Shown piece after piece: positions 1 through 8,516 of a DNA stretch of 64,000 bases. The stretch is from Lysobacter sp. KIS68-7. GTDB lineage: Bacteria > Pseudomonadota > Gammaproteobacteria > Xanthomonadales > Xanthomonadaceae. A model generated the notes under the pieces. That model was not told the DNA's origin, ran no database searches, and was given only the letters and a program-made list of their open reading frames with translations. The position numbers and the translations under genes are program-made. The DNA lies in assembly GCF_021284745.1 (NCBI RefSeq), contig NZ_CP089925.1, positions 1,673,001 to 1,737,000 on the forward strand, written 5' to 3'. The stretch's first letter is position 1; each line of letters begins with the position of its first letter.

Positions 1-9
1 CCCTAGCGC

Positions 10-690
10 CTACATCACGCTTTGTCCGGTGCCACCCTGTGGGCCGAGCACGATGTCCCACGCGAATGCCAGCGCATCCGACGCCATCCCCTCGGTGGGC
101 GCCACCGCGTGCGCGATCGCAGCGTCCTTGTTCACGGGAATCGCGTTGAAGATCTGGTCGGACGCGTTGAGTTTCTCGCCGGGGAAATACATTTGCGTGG
201 TGAGTTGCTCGCGCCCGCCGGCGACTTCGAAGTGGATGTGCGGCGTGCGCAGCGTGTTTCCCGTCGAATACGCGCCCGGCTTGATGGACGTGAACGCGTA
301 TCGACCATCGGCATCGGTGGTGATCTTCGCGTAGCCCTGGAAGTTTGGATCCAGCGGCGCGGGATTCCTGTCGTCCGGATGCGCGTAACGCCCGTGTGCG
401 TTGGCCTGCCAGATTTCCAGCGTGGCACCCGCCACGGGCTTGCCGTCTTCGTCGAGCACGCGGCCCGCCACGTGGATGACCTGACCGGCGGCGCGGGTCG
501 CGTGGCCTTTCAACATCGTCATGTCCGCATCGCGTTCGAGCGGAAGGACCTTGGGATAGAAGGGACCCGAGGTCTGCTCCGGCGTCGGCAGCAGGGCGGC
601 GAGGGCAGCGCTCCAGCGGGACGAGAAGGCCAGGGCGGTGACACCTGCGATCAGGACCTTGCGGCGTGAACGGGGATCGACGGACGGCAT
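10..690 (-). CDS. Secreted intradiol ring-cleavage dioxygenase-like protein
   Basis: Non-haem Fe(III) dioxygenase fold related to the protocatechuate 3,4-dioxygenase beta subunit, 226 aa. The N-terminus has a twin-arginine-like stretch (RSRRKVLIAG, residues 7-16) followed by a hydrophobic segment, so Tat export is likely. All four expected iron ligands are visible: Tyr102 (GRYAHP), Tyr141 (PGAY), His151 and His153 (PHIHFEV); the 39-residue spacing of the two tyrosines matches the family. A TQMYFPGE motif follows. The ATG at 690 was chosen because the open frame upstream has no signal or domain. Cytoplasmic aromatic-degradation enzymes of this fold normally sit in catabolic operons; none is nearby, so the substrate is unknown and a role on exported or environmental aromatics is only inferred. 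Confidence 0.85.
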   Translation of the reverse strand: MPSVDPRSRRKVLIAGVTALAFSSRWSAALAALLPTPEQTSGPFYPKVLPLERDADMTMLKGHATRAAGQVIHVAGRVLDEDGKPVAGATLEIWQANAHGRYAHPDDRNPAPLDPNFQGYAKITTDADGRYAFTSIKPGAYSTGNTLRTPHIHFEVAGGREQLTTQMYFPGEKLNASDQIFNAIPVNKDAAIAHAVAPTEGMASDALAFAWDIVLGPQGGTGQSVM

Positions 691-737
691 CGGGGTGCTC
701 CGGCGTGGTAGCACCCGGTCCAACGCGGGAACGCCGC

Positions 738-1193
738 TCACCCGGCCTGCGTGACGATCTTCACCTGCATGCCCAGGGTCCGGTGCACCGGGCAACGCTC
801 GGCGATCTGGAGCATGCGCGCGCGCACCTTGTCGTCGAGGTCGCCTTCGATCCAGATCGTGCGCTCCAGACGGTCGAGCTTCGCGTTCGCGTCGTCGGTG
901 CGTTCGCAATCGCGTTCGTGCACCTTCTGGTGCTTCACGTGCACGCGGATGCCGGTGACGGGCAGTTGTTTCAACTTCGCATAAGCATGCAGGGTCATCG
1001 CCGTGCACGAGGCGAGCGCACCGGAGAGCAGGCCGTAGGGCGAGGGCCCGCTGTCGGTGCCACCGACGGCGGTGGGCTCGTCGGCGACCATCGCGTGCCC
1101 CGCGATGTTCAGGGTCGTGCGAAAGCCCTGGTTGTCGGAGTGGGCGAGGGCTTCGCCTTCCATGAGCAGGGATGCAGGATCTGTTGCGGCCAC
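738..1193 (-). CDS. OsmC/Ohr family peroxidase-like protein
   Basis: 151 aa, OsmC fold. Members reduce organic hydroperoxides through a reactive cysteine pair. Both cysteines are present: Cys63 in the ASCTAM motif at the start of the central helix and Cys134 in ERCPVHRTL. The latter motif is typical of the YhfA/OsmC-like branch rather than Ohr. No signal peptide is seen, so it should be cytoplasmic. The start is a GTG at 1193, supported by a CGGAG ribosome site about 8 bases upstream. It lies between hutU and the dioxygenase on the same strand with short gaps (30 and 47 bp), so co-transcription is possible, but a shared pathway is not evident. Confidence 0.88.
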   Translation of the reverse strand: MAATDPASLLMEGEALAHSDNQGFRTTLNIAGHAMVADEPTAVGGTDSGPSPYGLLSGALASCTAMTLHAYAKLKQLPVTGIRVHVKHQKVHERDCERTDDANAKLDRLERTIWIEGDLDDKVRARMLQIAERCPVHRTLGMQVKIVTQAG

Positions 1194-1223
1194 GGCTGAG
1201 TCTCCGGAAGTACGAAGCTGCGC

Positions 1224-2888
1224 TTAGACCATCGGCAGCTTCAAGCCTTGTTCCTTCGCACACTGCTTCGCGATGTCATAGCCTGCATCCGCGTGGCGCA
1301 TCACGCCCGTGCCCGGATCGTTCCACAACACGCGCGCGATGCGCTTGTCGGCGTCTTCCGTGCCGTCGCACACGATCACCACGCCCGAGTGCTGCGAGTA
1401 GCCCATGCCGACACCGCCGCCATGGTGCAGGCTCACCCACGTCGCGCCGCCGGCCACGTTCAACATCGCGTTGAGCAACGGCCAGTCGCTGACCGCATCG
1501 CTCCCGTCTTTCATCGCTTCGGTTTCGCGATTCGGCGAGGCGACGCTGCCGCTGTCGAGATGGTCGCGGCCGATCACGATCGGCGCTTTGAGCTCACCGT
1601 TGCGCACCATCTCGTTGAACGCCAGGCCGAGCTTGTGGCGCAGGCCCAGGCCGACCCAACAGATGCGCGCGGGCAAGCCCTGGAAGCTGATGCGTTCCTT
1701 CGCCATGTCCAGCCAACGATGCAGGTGTGCGTCGTCGGGGATGAGTTCCTTCACCTTCGCGTCGGTCTTGTAGATGTCCTCGGGGTCGCCGCTCAGCGCG
1801 ACCCAGCGGAACGGGCCCACGCCGCGGCAGAACAGCGGACGCACGTAGGCCGGCACGAAGCCCGGGAAGTCGAATGCGTTCGCGCAGCCTTCGTCCTTCG
1901 CCATCTGGCGGATGTTGTTGCCGTAGTCGAACACGGGGATGCCCATGTCTTCGAAGGCGAGCATCGCCTCGACGTGCACGCGCATCGACTTCTTCGCAGC
2001 GTCGCGCACGCGGCCCGGATCTTCGGTCTGCATGCGCAGCCACTGCTCGACGGTCCAGCCGATCGGCAGGTAGCCGTGCACGGGATCGTGCGCGGAGGTC
2101 TGGTCGGTCACCGCATCCGGGCGCACGCCGCGGCGCACGAGTTCCGGCAGGATTTCCGCGGCGTTGCCGAGCAGGGCGATCGACTTCGCCTGGCCCGCTT
2201 CGCAGTACTTCTCGATGCGCGCCAGCGCGTCGTCGAGGTCGGTGGCCTGTTCGTCGACGTAGCGCGTGCGCAGGCGCATGTCGATGCGCGACTGCTGGCA
2301 TTCGATGTTGAGCGAGCACGCACCGGCGAGCGATGCCGCGAGCGGCTGCGCGCCGCCCATGCCGCCCAGGCCCGCGGTGAGGATCCACTTGCCGGTGAGG
2401 TCGCCGTTGTAATGCTGGCGGCCCATCTCGACGAAGGTTTCGTAGGTGCCCTGCACGATGCCCTGCGAACCGATGTAGATCCACGATCCGGCCGTCATCT
2501 GGCCGTACATCATCAGGCCCTTCTTATCGAGCTCGTTGAAGTGCTCCCACGTCGCCCAGTGCGGGACGAGGTTGGAGTTGGCGAGCAGCACGCGCGGGGC
2601 GTCGGCGTGCGTGGGGAAGATGCCGACGGGCTTGCCCGATTGCACGAGCAGCGTTTCGTCGTCGCGCAATTCCTTCAGCGACTTGAGGATCGCGTCATAG
2701 CATTCCCAATCGCGCGCGGCGCGGCCGATGCCGCCGTAGACGACCAGTTCCGCCGGATTCTCCGCGACCTCGGGATCGAGGTTGTTCTGCAGCATCCGGT
2801 AGGGCGCTTCGGACAACCAGGATTTGCAGTTGAGCTGGTTGCCGCGCGGGGCGCGGATGGTGCGGCTGGGATCCTTGCGGGTGGACAT
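1224..2888 (-). CDS. hutU: Urocanate hydratase (urocanase)
   Basis: Second enzyme of histidine degradation: hydrates urocanate to 4-imidazolone-5-propionate using tightly bound NAD+ as electrophile. The protein is full length at 554 aa. The NAD-binding glycine-rich stretch LGGMGGAQP lies at residues 174-182, and the conserved active-site Cys410 sits in PARICWVG, the same number as in the Pseudomonas putida enzyme. [11 protein letters not shown] segment and the C-terminal [13 protein letters not shown] loop are also present. A CCGGAG ribosome site and a GATAAT -10 candidate (2915-2920, minus strand) precede it. No hutH, hutI or hutC is adjacent; hutG lies 52 kb away at 54788, so the pathway is not in a single operon here. 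Confidence 0.97.
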   Translation of the reverse strand: MSTRKDPSRTIRAPRGNQLNCKSWLSEAPYRMLQNNLDPEVAENPAELVVYGGIGRAARDWECYDAILKSLKELRDDETLLVQSGKPVGIFPTHADAPRVLLANSNLVPHWATWEHFNELDKKGLMMYGQMTAGSWIYIGSQGIVQGTYETFVEMGRQHYNGDLTGKWILTAGLGGMGGAQPLAASLAGACSLNIECQQSRIDMRLRTRYVDEQATDLDDALARIEKYCEAGQAKSIALLGNAAEILPELVRRGVRPDAVTDQTSAHDPVHGYLPIGWTVEQWLRMQTEDPGRVRDAAKKSMRVHVEAMLAFEDMGIPVFDYGNNIRQMAKDEGCANAFDFPGFVPAYVRPLFCRGVGPFRWVALSGDPEDIYKTDAKVKELIPDDAHLHRWLDMAKERISFQGLPARICWVGLGLRHKLGLAFNEMVRNGELKAPIVIGRDHLDSGSVASPNRETEAMKDGSDAVSDWPLLNAMLNVAGGATWVSLHHGGGVGMGYSQHSGVVIVCDGTEDADKRIARVLWNDPGTGVMRHADAGYDIAKQCAKEQGLKLPMV

Positions 2889-2951
2889 CGTCGGCTCCGG
2901 CGTCGGGGAGCGGGATTATCGCATCGGGCACCGGCCGTATGATGGCCCCCC
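2889..2951. promoter_or_regulatory. Divergent promoter region of hutU and the phosphodiesterase gene
   Basis: The 63-bp gap holds a minus-strand -10 candidate GATAAT (2915-2920) placed 26 bases before hutU, and a plus-strand TATGAT (2938-2943) only 8 bases before the ATG at 2952. The second spacing would put the transcription start almost on the start codon, i.e. a leaderless mRNA. No good -35 match is seen for either. Confidence 0.45.
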
Positions 2952-4184
2952 ATGACGCCATCGATCCGGGCCGCGCTGGCCCTGCTGCTGTGTTCCGTGC
3001 TCGCGGCCTGCGCGAGCGTCGCGCCGTCGGCACCGCCGTCGCCCGATGCGCCCCCGGTGCTGCTGGTCTCCATCGATGGCTTCCGCAGCGACTACCTCGA
3101 CCGCGGGCTGACGCCGAACCTGTCGCGCCTCGCCGACGAAGGCGTGCGCGGCGAGGGCATGACGCCGTCGTATCCGTCGCTCACGTTCCCGAATCACTAC
3201 ACCTTGGTCACCGGCCTGCGCCCGGACCACCACGGCGTCGTGCACAACACGATGCACGATGCACAGCTCGGCGGCTTCAAGGGCAGCGACGAAGCCAACG
3301 CGAGCGACGCGCGCTGGTGGAACGGCGCCGAGCCGCTCTGGGTGACGGCCGAACGCGCCGGCTTGCATGCGGCCACGATGTTCTGGCCGGGTTCGCAGGC
3401 GCCGATCCGCGGCGTGCGCCCGACGCACTGGAAGGCCTACGACGCGGCGATGTCCAACGACGCACGCGTCGACGAAGTGGTGGCGTGGCTTGCGCAGCCC
3501 ACGCCGCGCATTCGTTTCGCTACGCTGTACTTCGAACTGCTCGACAAGACGGGTCATTCGAACGGTCCGGATTCACCCGAGATGCAGCGCGACATCGCGG
3601 CGATCGACGCCGCGATCGGCCGCCTCGTGCAGGAACTCGATGCGCACGGCCTGCACGACACCAACCTCGTCATCGTCTCCGACCACGGCATGGCGGAAGT
3701 GCCGCCGGGGCAGGTCATCGCGATCGAGGACATGGTCGACGTCGAGGATGTCGACGTGGTGTCGACCGGCCAGGTCGTGGGCTTCATTCCGAAGCGTGGA
3801 CACGCGCGCGCCGCCGAGGCGCGCCTGCTCGGTCGCCATGATCGCTACGAATGCTGGAAGAAAGAGGCGCTGCCCGAGCGCTGGCACTTCGGCACGCATC
3901 CCCGCATTCCGCCGATCGTGTGCCAGGTGGACGAAGGCTGGGATGCCATCCGCCGCAGCGAATTCGCGAAGCGCCCGGCGCATGCACGCGGGTCGCATGG
4001 CTACGACCCCGCGCTGCCTTCGATGCGTGCTTTGTTCATCGCGCGCGGCCCGGCGTTCCGCGCGGGCGCGCGCTTGCCGGTGTTCGACAACGTCGATGTG
4101 TATCCGTTGCTGGCGAAGTTGATCGGCGTGCCGGCGCTTCCGAACGACGGCACGCTCGCTCCCTTGCAGCCCGCATTGCGTTAA
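2952..4184 (+). CDS. Ectonucleotide pyrophosphatase/phosphodiesterase-type lipoprotein
   Basis: 410 aa, alkaline-phosphatase superfamily, NPP branch: two-zinc hydrolases that cleave phosphodiester or pyrophosphate bonds. The lipobox SVLAAC ends at Cys20, so it is a lipoprotein acting in the periplasm or outer membrane. Metal ligand Asp42 lies in VSIDGF and the nucleophile Thr78 in SLTFPNHY, followed by VTGLRPDHHG; a second metal site is visible as SDHGM and the C-terminal GSHGYDP. The divergent promoter with hutU has a -10 candidate too close to the ATG for a normal leader. The 3' end overlaps the convergent EF-hand gene by 4 bp (TTAA). The natural substrate cannot be told from sequence. Confidence 0.9.
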   Translation: MTPSIRAALALLLCSVLAACASVAPSAPPSPDAPPVLLVSIDGFRSDYLDRGLTPNLSRLADEGVRGEGMTPSYPSLTFPNHYTLVTGLRPDHHGVVHNTMHDAQLGGFKGSDEANASDARWWNGAEPLWVTAERAGLHAATMFWPGSQAPIRGVRPTHWKAYDAAMSNDARVDEVVAWLAQPTPRIRFATLYFELLDKTGHSNGPDSPEMQRDIAAIDAAIGRLVQELDAHGLHDTNLVIVSDHGMAEVPPGQVIAIEDMVDVEDVDVVSTGQVVGFIPKRGHARAAEARLLGRHDRYECWKKEALPERWHFGTHPRIPPIVCQVDEGWDAIRRSEFAKRPAHARGSHGYDPALPSMRALFIARGPAFRAGARLPVFDNVDVYPLLAKLIGVPALPNDGTLAPLQPALR

Positions 4185-4696
4185 CGGCGGTCGCGATCGG
4201 CCTTCAGTTCCGCGCGCGACAGGAACCCGTCGCGATTCTCGTCCAGCCAGTTGAACTCGTCGCTCAGGCGCGGCATCGCTTCGCTCACTTCCGTGCGGCC
4301 GAGTTTGCCGTCGCGGTTGAGGTCGGCGGCGACGAAGCGTTCGTCGAAGCGCTTGTTGCGCTCGGCCTCGCGCAGCGGGCGCATGCGCTCGTGGTAGGCG
4401 CGCAGTTCGCTGCGCACGATGTAGCCGTCGTGGTTGGCGTCCAGCGCGGCGAAATCAGGTTCATGCCAACCCTGGTTCGACTCGGCACGCTTCCATTCGG
4501 CGCGCTCCGGGTGCTGCGCCATGCGTGCATCGCGCGCGGCGCGCCCCGCATCGAATTCGGCGCGGCTGATGCGGCCGTCCTGGTCGGTGTCTAGGCGCTC
4601 GAGGCCTTCATGGTGGCGGCCGCGATGGCCTTCTTCTGCGTGGAGGGTGGCCACCGGAAGCAGGAGCAACGCGGCGGCGAGCATGGCGATTTTCAT
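4181..4696 (-). CDS. Secreted EF-hand calcium-binding protein
   Basis: 171 aa with a signal peptide (hydrophobic run up to LHAEEG, about residues 3-20). Four canonical 12-residue EF-hand loops are visible in order: DTDQDGRISRAE, DANHDGYIVRSE, DLNRDGKLGRTE and DENRDGFLSRAE, each with Asp at positions 1 and 5, Gly at 6 and Glu at 12. It is therefore a calmodulin-like, calcium-binding periplasmic or secreted protein with no catalytic domain. The ATG at 4696 was preferred over the longer open frame because it starts the signal peptide and has a GGAG ribosome site. Its partner is unknown; a calcium buffer or sensor role for exported enzymes is inference. Confidence 0.87.
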   Translation of the reverse strand: MKIAMLAAALLLLPVATLHAEEGHRGRHHEGLERLDTDQDGRISRAEFDAGRAARDARMAQHPERAEWKRAESNQGWHEPDFAALDANHDGYIVRSELRAYHERMRPLREAERNKRFDERFVAADLNRDGKLGRTEVSEAMPRLSDEFNWLDENRDGFLSRAELKADRDRR

Positions 4697-4835
4697 CGGG
4701 GTAGGTCTCCGTCCGGGCGGCGACATGCCGCGCGTGGTCGGGAGAACGCCGGGCACGTCTCGCGGTTGACCGCCCAAGCTGAGCGGTTCAGGAAGCCGCA
4801 TCGCGGCAACCCGACAGCAGGCCTACAGTCCCTCG

Positions 4836-5138
4836 ATGGACGTCGCGCTCTACACCGCAGCGGGCGGGACCTTCGTCCTGGTGCCCGCCTGCATGCACCC
4901 CACGCAGCAGGCCGAACGACTGCATGGTCCGCTCACGCCGTGTGCACGCGCCCGGCTGCCGGGCCCGCTCGACGACACGCTCTGTACGCGCCTGCTCGCC
5001 GAAATCGACCAGAACGCGTTTGCCTTGCTTCAATGGCCTGAAGCGCTGGCCCTGCTTGGCCGCAAGCATCCTTGCTTCCGCAAGCGGCCACGGCGCTTGT
5101 GGCCGCGTGTGCACGGGAAACGCGTCTCGCGCGTTTGA
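4836..5138 (+). CDS. Small hypothetical protein
   Basis: 100 aa, not assigned to a family. It begins MDVALYTAAGGTFVL and has a basic C-terminal third (RKRPRRLW, GKRVSRV) that could bind nucleic acid or simply be unstructured. No signal peptide or membrane helix is seen. Three cysteines (residues 19, 37 and 50; a fourth in KHPCF) are present without a clear metal-site spacing. There is no ribosome-binding site, but TACAGT lies 6 bases before the ATG, the leaderless-type spacing seen elsewhere in this window. Codon use is compatible with a gene; reality is likely but not certain. Confidence 0.55.
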   Translation: MDVALYTAAGGTFVLVPACMHPTQQAERLHGPLTPCARARLPGPLDDTLCTRLLAEIDQNAFALLQWPEALALLGRKHPCFRKRPRRLWPRVHGKRVSRV

Positions 5139-5187
5139 TCCGAGAAATCCAGCCACTTACGACTGTTTTTTGTCACTTCGCTTTGAC

Positions 5188-5213
5188 CATGGCGCGCATA
5201 GCATTGCGCCATG
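5188..5213. promoter_or_regulatory. Inverted repeat covering a start codon
   Basis: CATGGCGC (5188-5195) and GCGCCATG (5206-5213) form a perfect 8-bp inverted repeat with a 10-base loop. The right arm ends with the ATG of the 68-aa gene, so the mRNA hairpin would bury the start codon. The left arm also holds an ATG (5189) that opens an 11-codon frame ending at 5224, overlapping the start of the 68-aa gene. Confidence 0.5.
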
Positions 5214-5417
5214 TCTCCGACTGAATACGAATATCTGTTCATCCTGGACGCACTCGAGCGGAAAGAACCGATCTTTCCGTTCATCGTGACTGCGTTGAAG
5301 GATTCCGGCCTCGTCGACGTGAGCGAGGAGGGCATCAGCCTGACGCCTGCCGGGCAGTCGCTGATGCAGCAGCTGGCCGAGGACGACTCGGAACCCCCGC
5401 GGGCGCACACGGCCTGA
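5211..5417 (+). CDS. Small hypothetical protein, winged-helix-like C-terminus
   Basis: 68 aa, acidic, no signal peptide or membrane segment. The second half (ALKDSGLVDVSEEGISLTPAG) has the helix-strand-turn-strand look of a winged-helix wing, as in small transcriptional regulators, but the protein is too short for a firm call. The upstream 60 bases are unusually AT-rich for this genome, consistent with a promoter. The start codon lies inside a perfect inverted repeat (5188-5213), and an overlapping 11-codon upstream frame could couple or modulate translation. No family name is offered. Confidence 0.6.
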   Translation: MSPTEYEYLFILDALERKEPIFPFIVTALKDSGLVDVSEEGISLTPAGQSLMQQLAEDDSEPPRAHTA

Positions 5418-5422
5418 CCCCC

Positions 5423-5452
5423 GAAGTCGCCACCCGTGAAGTCGCCACCCGT
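5423..5452. repeat. Tandem 15-bp duplication
   Basis: GAAGTCGCCACCCGT occurs twice head to tail, perfectly, in the 118-bp gap after the 68-aa gene, 6 bp beyond its stop codon. No function is evident. Confidence 0.9.
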
Positions 5453-5535
5453 GACCATCGGCGCATTCGCGCGCCCATGGCGCATGACACTGTCCGCTTG
5501 CGCGACGTGGGGATCGCGCAGGGGAACCAGGGCGC

Positions 5536-5979
5536 ATGTCGCACGAAGTCGAAGCCAACCCGTACCTCGGGCTGGTCACCTGCACGTTGTGGGGCGAGGT
5601 CTGGCTGGAAGAGCGCGCGAAGGTGCTGGACGAGGTGCTCGCGCACATCGAACAGTCCCGTGCGACCCGTCGCCCCCATCGCATCCTCATCGACATGATC
5701 GGCGCGCATTGCGCGAACGAGCCCCTGGAAGCGAGTGCTGCATTCGCCGAGCGCCTGGCCGGCGAGCACCGCCTGCGTGGTTGCCGCATCGCCTATCTCT
5801 ACCCGGAGGGCGCGCGCATCAACCAGGACGTCGAACAACACGCGCAGGCGCGCGCCTTCCGTTTCCGCCGCTTCGCCACCACCACCGAAGCGCTCGACTG
5901 GCTGCTCGCCGACGAGCGCGTCAGCCGGCCAGCGAACGCACTGCCGCCGCTGCGCGGTCCACTTCCGCAGGAGTGTTGA
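5536..5979 (+). CDS. Hypothetical protein, possible STAS/SpoIIAA-like fold
   Basis: 147 aa, soluble, no signal peptide. The pattern is a strand at the N-terminus (LGLVTCTLWGEV), a long helix, a strand (RILIDMIG), a helix (AAFAERLAGE), a strand (RIAYLYPEG) and a final helix (TTTEALDWLL). This resembles the alternating layout of STAS/SpoIIAA-like proteins, where the last helix usually follows a phrase like that. This is inferred from pattern only. The 3' end overlaps the convergent aminotransferase-fold gene by 59 bp, which is long for this compact region, so either end could be slightly misplaced. Confidence 0.65.
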   Translation: MSHEVEANPYLGLVTCTLWGEVWLEERAKVLDEVLAHIEQSRATRRPHRILIDMIGAHCANEPLEASAAFAERLAGEHRLRGCRIAYLYPEGARINQDVEQHAQARAFRFRRFATTTEALDWLLADERVSRPANALPPLRGPLPQEC

Positions 5980-7231
5980 CCAGGCTCGGCGCGAGTCGCG
6001 CATAGACGACCGCATACGGGCTCGTGCTGGCGACGATGTTCTGTTCGCCGAGTCGCTTCACCACGTCCTCCGGTTTCATGCCGGCGATTTCGAAAGCGAC
6101 CAGGCCCGCCGACAGTTCCGGCGCATGCGGCGTGTGCACGTGGATCTTCGGATGCCCCGCGAGCGCGTCCTTCAGTTGTGTATTGAGTGCGTGGATGCGC
6201 TGCGCCACGCGGGCCTTGCCCATCGCTTCGTGCATGTCGAAGGCAGCCTTCACCGCCCATTGGTGCTCGTAGGCGTGGAAGCCGCCGGGCGCCATGCGCG
6301 ACGCGTTGGTGGGCCCCTTGATCGGGCGGTCTTCGGTCCACGCGTAGTAGGACTCCCATTCGCTGAAGCTCGGAATGAGCGGGCGCAGGCGCGCCCAGCC
6401 GTCCGCTGTCGACCAGGCGATGGCCGTCCCGCGCGGGCCGAACATCCACTTGTGCGTGCCGGCGCTGACGTAATCGGCGCCGATGGTGGCGATGGTTTCG
6501 TCCACGGCGCCGATGCCGTGCACGCCGTCGAGGATGAGCAGCACATCGGGGTGTTTCGCCTTGAGCGCCTGCGCCATCTCCCGGATCGGCAGGCGCATGC
6601 CGGTGCTCGAATGCACCCAGGTCAGGCCGACGGTGCGCGTCTTCGGGCCGATGCCCTTGAGCAGGTTGGCGACGAGGCTGTCGACGCTTGCGTCCTTCGC
6701 ATCGTCGTACAGCGGCACCTTGCGCAGGCTCGCACCGGTGCGCTCGGCGGCGTACTGCGCCGACACGTGGTGCGAGAAATGATCGTGCGTGGTGACGAGC
6801 ATTTCATCGCCCGGGCGCAACTGCAGGCCGTGGTAGATCAGCGCCAGGCCTTCGGTGGTCGAACGCGTCAGCGCCACGTCTTCGGCGCGGCCGCCCAGGT
6901 AATGCGCGATCGTCGCCTGCACCTGCAGCGGAATGTTGTGGGCTTCATCCTCGAACAGCCCGCCGTCGATGACGTGGAAGGGATTGCGATCCATCGCGCG
7001 GCGCCAGGCCTCGATCGCATCGCGCACCGGCGCGGGGTGGCTGGAAATGAAGAAACTCGCGAAATGCGCCAGCGCCGGATCCAGCGCGAACTGGGCGCGC
7101 ACGGCCTCCCAGGTCGAGAGGTTCGGCATGGGCGCGGTTTCCGCCGCCAGTGCGGCCAGCCAAGCCGAAGAAGCGACCGCGCTGCCCAGGACAACGGGCG
7201 TGGCCAGGAAGCGGCGGCGGGTGAGGTCCAT
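5921..7231 (-). CDS. Exported class V aminotransferase-fold PLP enzyme
   Basis: 436 aa. The N-terminus MDLTRRRFLATPVVLG followed by a hydrophobic run is a Tat signal, so this PLP enzyme is probably folded in the cytoplasm and exported. The class V (cysteine desulfurase/isopenicillin-N-epimerase-like) fold is shown by TRSTTEGLAL (phosphate binding), LILDGVHGIGAV (the Asp contacting the pyridine ring) and SAGTHKWMFGPRG, where the Lys of THKW is the Schiff-base lysine. The ATG at 7231 has a GGAG site and begins the signal; the longer open frame upstream adds nothing recognisable. Related exported enzymes are often called isopenicillin N epimerase-like, but the substrate is unknown. Confidence 0.88.
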   Translation of the reverse strand: MDLTRRRFLATPVVLGSAVASSAWLAALAAETAPMPNLSTWEAVRAQFALDPALAHFASFFISSHPAPVRDAIEAWRRAMDRNPFHVIDGGLFEDEAHNIPLQVQATIAHYLGGRAEDVALTRSTTEGLALIYHGLQLRPGDEMLVTTHDHFSHHVSAQYAAERTGASLRKVPLYDDAKDASVDSLVANLLKGIGPKTRTVGLTWVHSSTGMRLPIREMAQALKAKHPDVLLILDGVHGIGAVDETIATIGADYVSAGTHKWMFGPRGTAIAWSTADGWARLRPLIPSFSEWESYYAWTEDRPIKGPTNASRMAPGGFHAYEHQWAVKAAFDMHEAMGKARVAQRIHALNTQLKDALAGHPKIHVHTPHAPELSAGLVAFEIAGMKPEDVVKRLGEQNIVASTSPYAVVYARLAPSLVNTPAEVDRAAAAVRSLAG

Positions 7232-7317
7232 GGCGGGCTCCGGGGCAGGGGGTCGTAAAGCCAACGCCCGCAGCGCGGTGCAGCGGACAGGCATGAACGC
7301 GGCAGAACCTGCACTTT

Positions 7318-7368
7318 CGTGAAGATTCACGTGCGATTCCTTTCTTTCGCGACACCAGCCCCTACACT
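7318..7368 (+). promoter_or_regulatory. Candidate promoter and dyad before the ClpP-fold lipoprotein
   Basis: CGTGAA-GA-TTCACG at 7318-7331 is a 6+2+6 dyad of operator size. TACACT at 7363-7368 matches the TAnnCT -10 form seen before other genes here and lies 32 bases before the ATG at 7401. The -35 region is weak. Confidence 0.35.
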
Positions 7369-7400
7369 GGCTCTACGGTTCGAACAATGTTGCTCGCGTC

Positions 7401-8516
7401 ATGTCCCTTCGCTCGTCCACTGCGCCCTTCCTCGCCGCGTTCCTCGTGCTCGCCATGGCCGCTTGCAGCCGGCAGGCGCCGCCGACGCCGCCTGCCGCCG
7501 CGCCGGACACGCAGACCAGCGCCGACAACGGTCCGGATTTCGGTGCGGTGTCGGTCGACGTCGCACCGCCGAAAAAGAAGACGGTCGACATCGCCAAGAC
7601 CACCGAGTGGCCGGAAGCGAAGCTCGAGTCCGGCAAGGCCTCGATCAGCTGCAGCACCGACTACGTCGCCAACGGCGACGGCGAGGCCTTCAGCAACCTC
7701 GGCTTCTTCACGCTGCTCGACGCGATGCTCCCGTGCAAGGACGTCGGCGTGGTGCGCCTGCGCTACAAGGGCCGCGTGGCGGGCGACTTCACTACGCTCG
7801 TCGAACGCGTGTCCAACATGGCCACGCGCATGGGGATCAGGCAGCGCATTCTCGACATCGATTCCAGCGGCGGCCAGGTCGAAGACGCGATCCGCGCCGG
7901 CGATGTCATCGCCAACACCAACTGGACGATGTGGGTGCGCGAAGGCGCCGTCTGCCACAGCGCGTGCGTGCTGCTGCTCGCCGGCGGCGACGATCGCGTG
8001 ATCTCCGGCGCGGTCGGCGTGCATCGCATCATCCGCATCCAGTCCGACGCGACCTCGCGCGCGCAGCTCAGCGCAGAACTGCATGAAGTGCACGATGCGA
8101 TGAAGGAATACCTGGAGCGAAACGGCGCCAGCGTCGCGGTCGCCGACTTCATGATGACCGTGCCCAACCAGAGCCTGCGCCTGCTGTCGCCGGACGAGTT
8201 GCAGGCCTTCGGCCTGATCGGGCGCAACGCCGCGCAGGAAGACCTCGAGCGCATCGGCCTCGTGCGCCGCTGCGGCCTGGACTTCGTGCGCCGCGAGGAT
8301 GCCTTCCACCGCGCGTTCGCCCAGCGTTGTTCGCAGCCGGGGCAGGACGTCGATGCGATCAACGCCTGCGGCCTGGCGCTGCGCCCGCAGTTCGGTTTTC
8401 CCGACAAGAAGTGCGCCGACGAAAGCCCGCTGGCCGAACTCGACGCGCAGGCGAAGGCCGCCGCGGACGCCGCCGAAGAAGCCGGCGATGCGGCGCCGGC
8501 GCACGCCACGCAGTAA
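7401..8516 (+). CDS. ClpP/crotonase-fold periplasmic lipoprotein (COG3904-like)
   Basis: 371 aa. Signal peptide with lipobox LAMAAC, lipidated Cys22. The central domain has the ClpP-like core: a strand and turn LDIDSSGGQVEDAIRAG, then VCHSACVLLLAGG with the presumed nucleophilic Ser between the cysteines, then AVGVHRI with the presumed catalytic His. This is the layout of the predicted periplasmic ClpP-like family. The C-terminus is rich in Ala/Asp/Glu and low complexity. It is probably a periplasmic serine hydrolase or inactive scaffold; substrate and activity are unknown. The following membrane protein gene starts 132 bp downstream on the same strand and may be co-expressed. Confidence 0.82.
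   Translation: MSLRSSTAPFLAAFLVLAMAACSRQAPPTPPAAAPDTQTSADNGPDFGAVSVDVAPPKKKTVDIAKTTEWPEAKLESGKASISCSTDYVANGDGEAFSNLGFFTLLDAMLPCKDVGVVRLRYKGRVAGDFTTLVERVSNMATRMGIRQRILDIDSSGGQVEDAIRAGDVIANTNWTMWVREGAVCHSACVLLLAGGDDRVISGAVGVHRIIRIQSDATSRAQLSAELHEVHDAMKEYLERNGASVAVADFMMTVPNQSLRLLSPDELQAFGLIGRNAAQEDLERIGLVRRCGLDFVRREDAFHRAFAQRCSQPGQDVDAINACGLALRPQFGFPDKKCADESPLAELDAQAKAAADAAEEAGDAAPAHATQ

Noticed and set aside
1248-2942. 564-codon open frame on the plus strand across hutU
   Set aside because: It is antisense to a full-length, motif-perfect hutU; its Arg/Ala/His-rich composition is what high GC gives on the opposite strand.
5170-5204. TTGTCA with TAGCAT as a -35/-10 promoter for the 68-aa gene
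   Set aside because: The spacer would be over 20 bases, outside the normal sigma-70 range.
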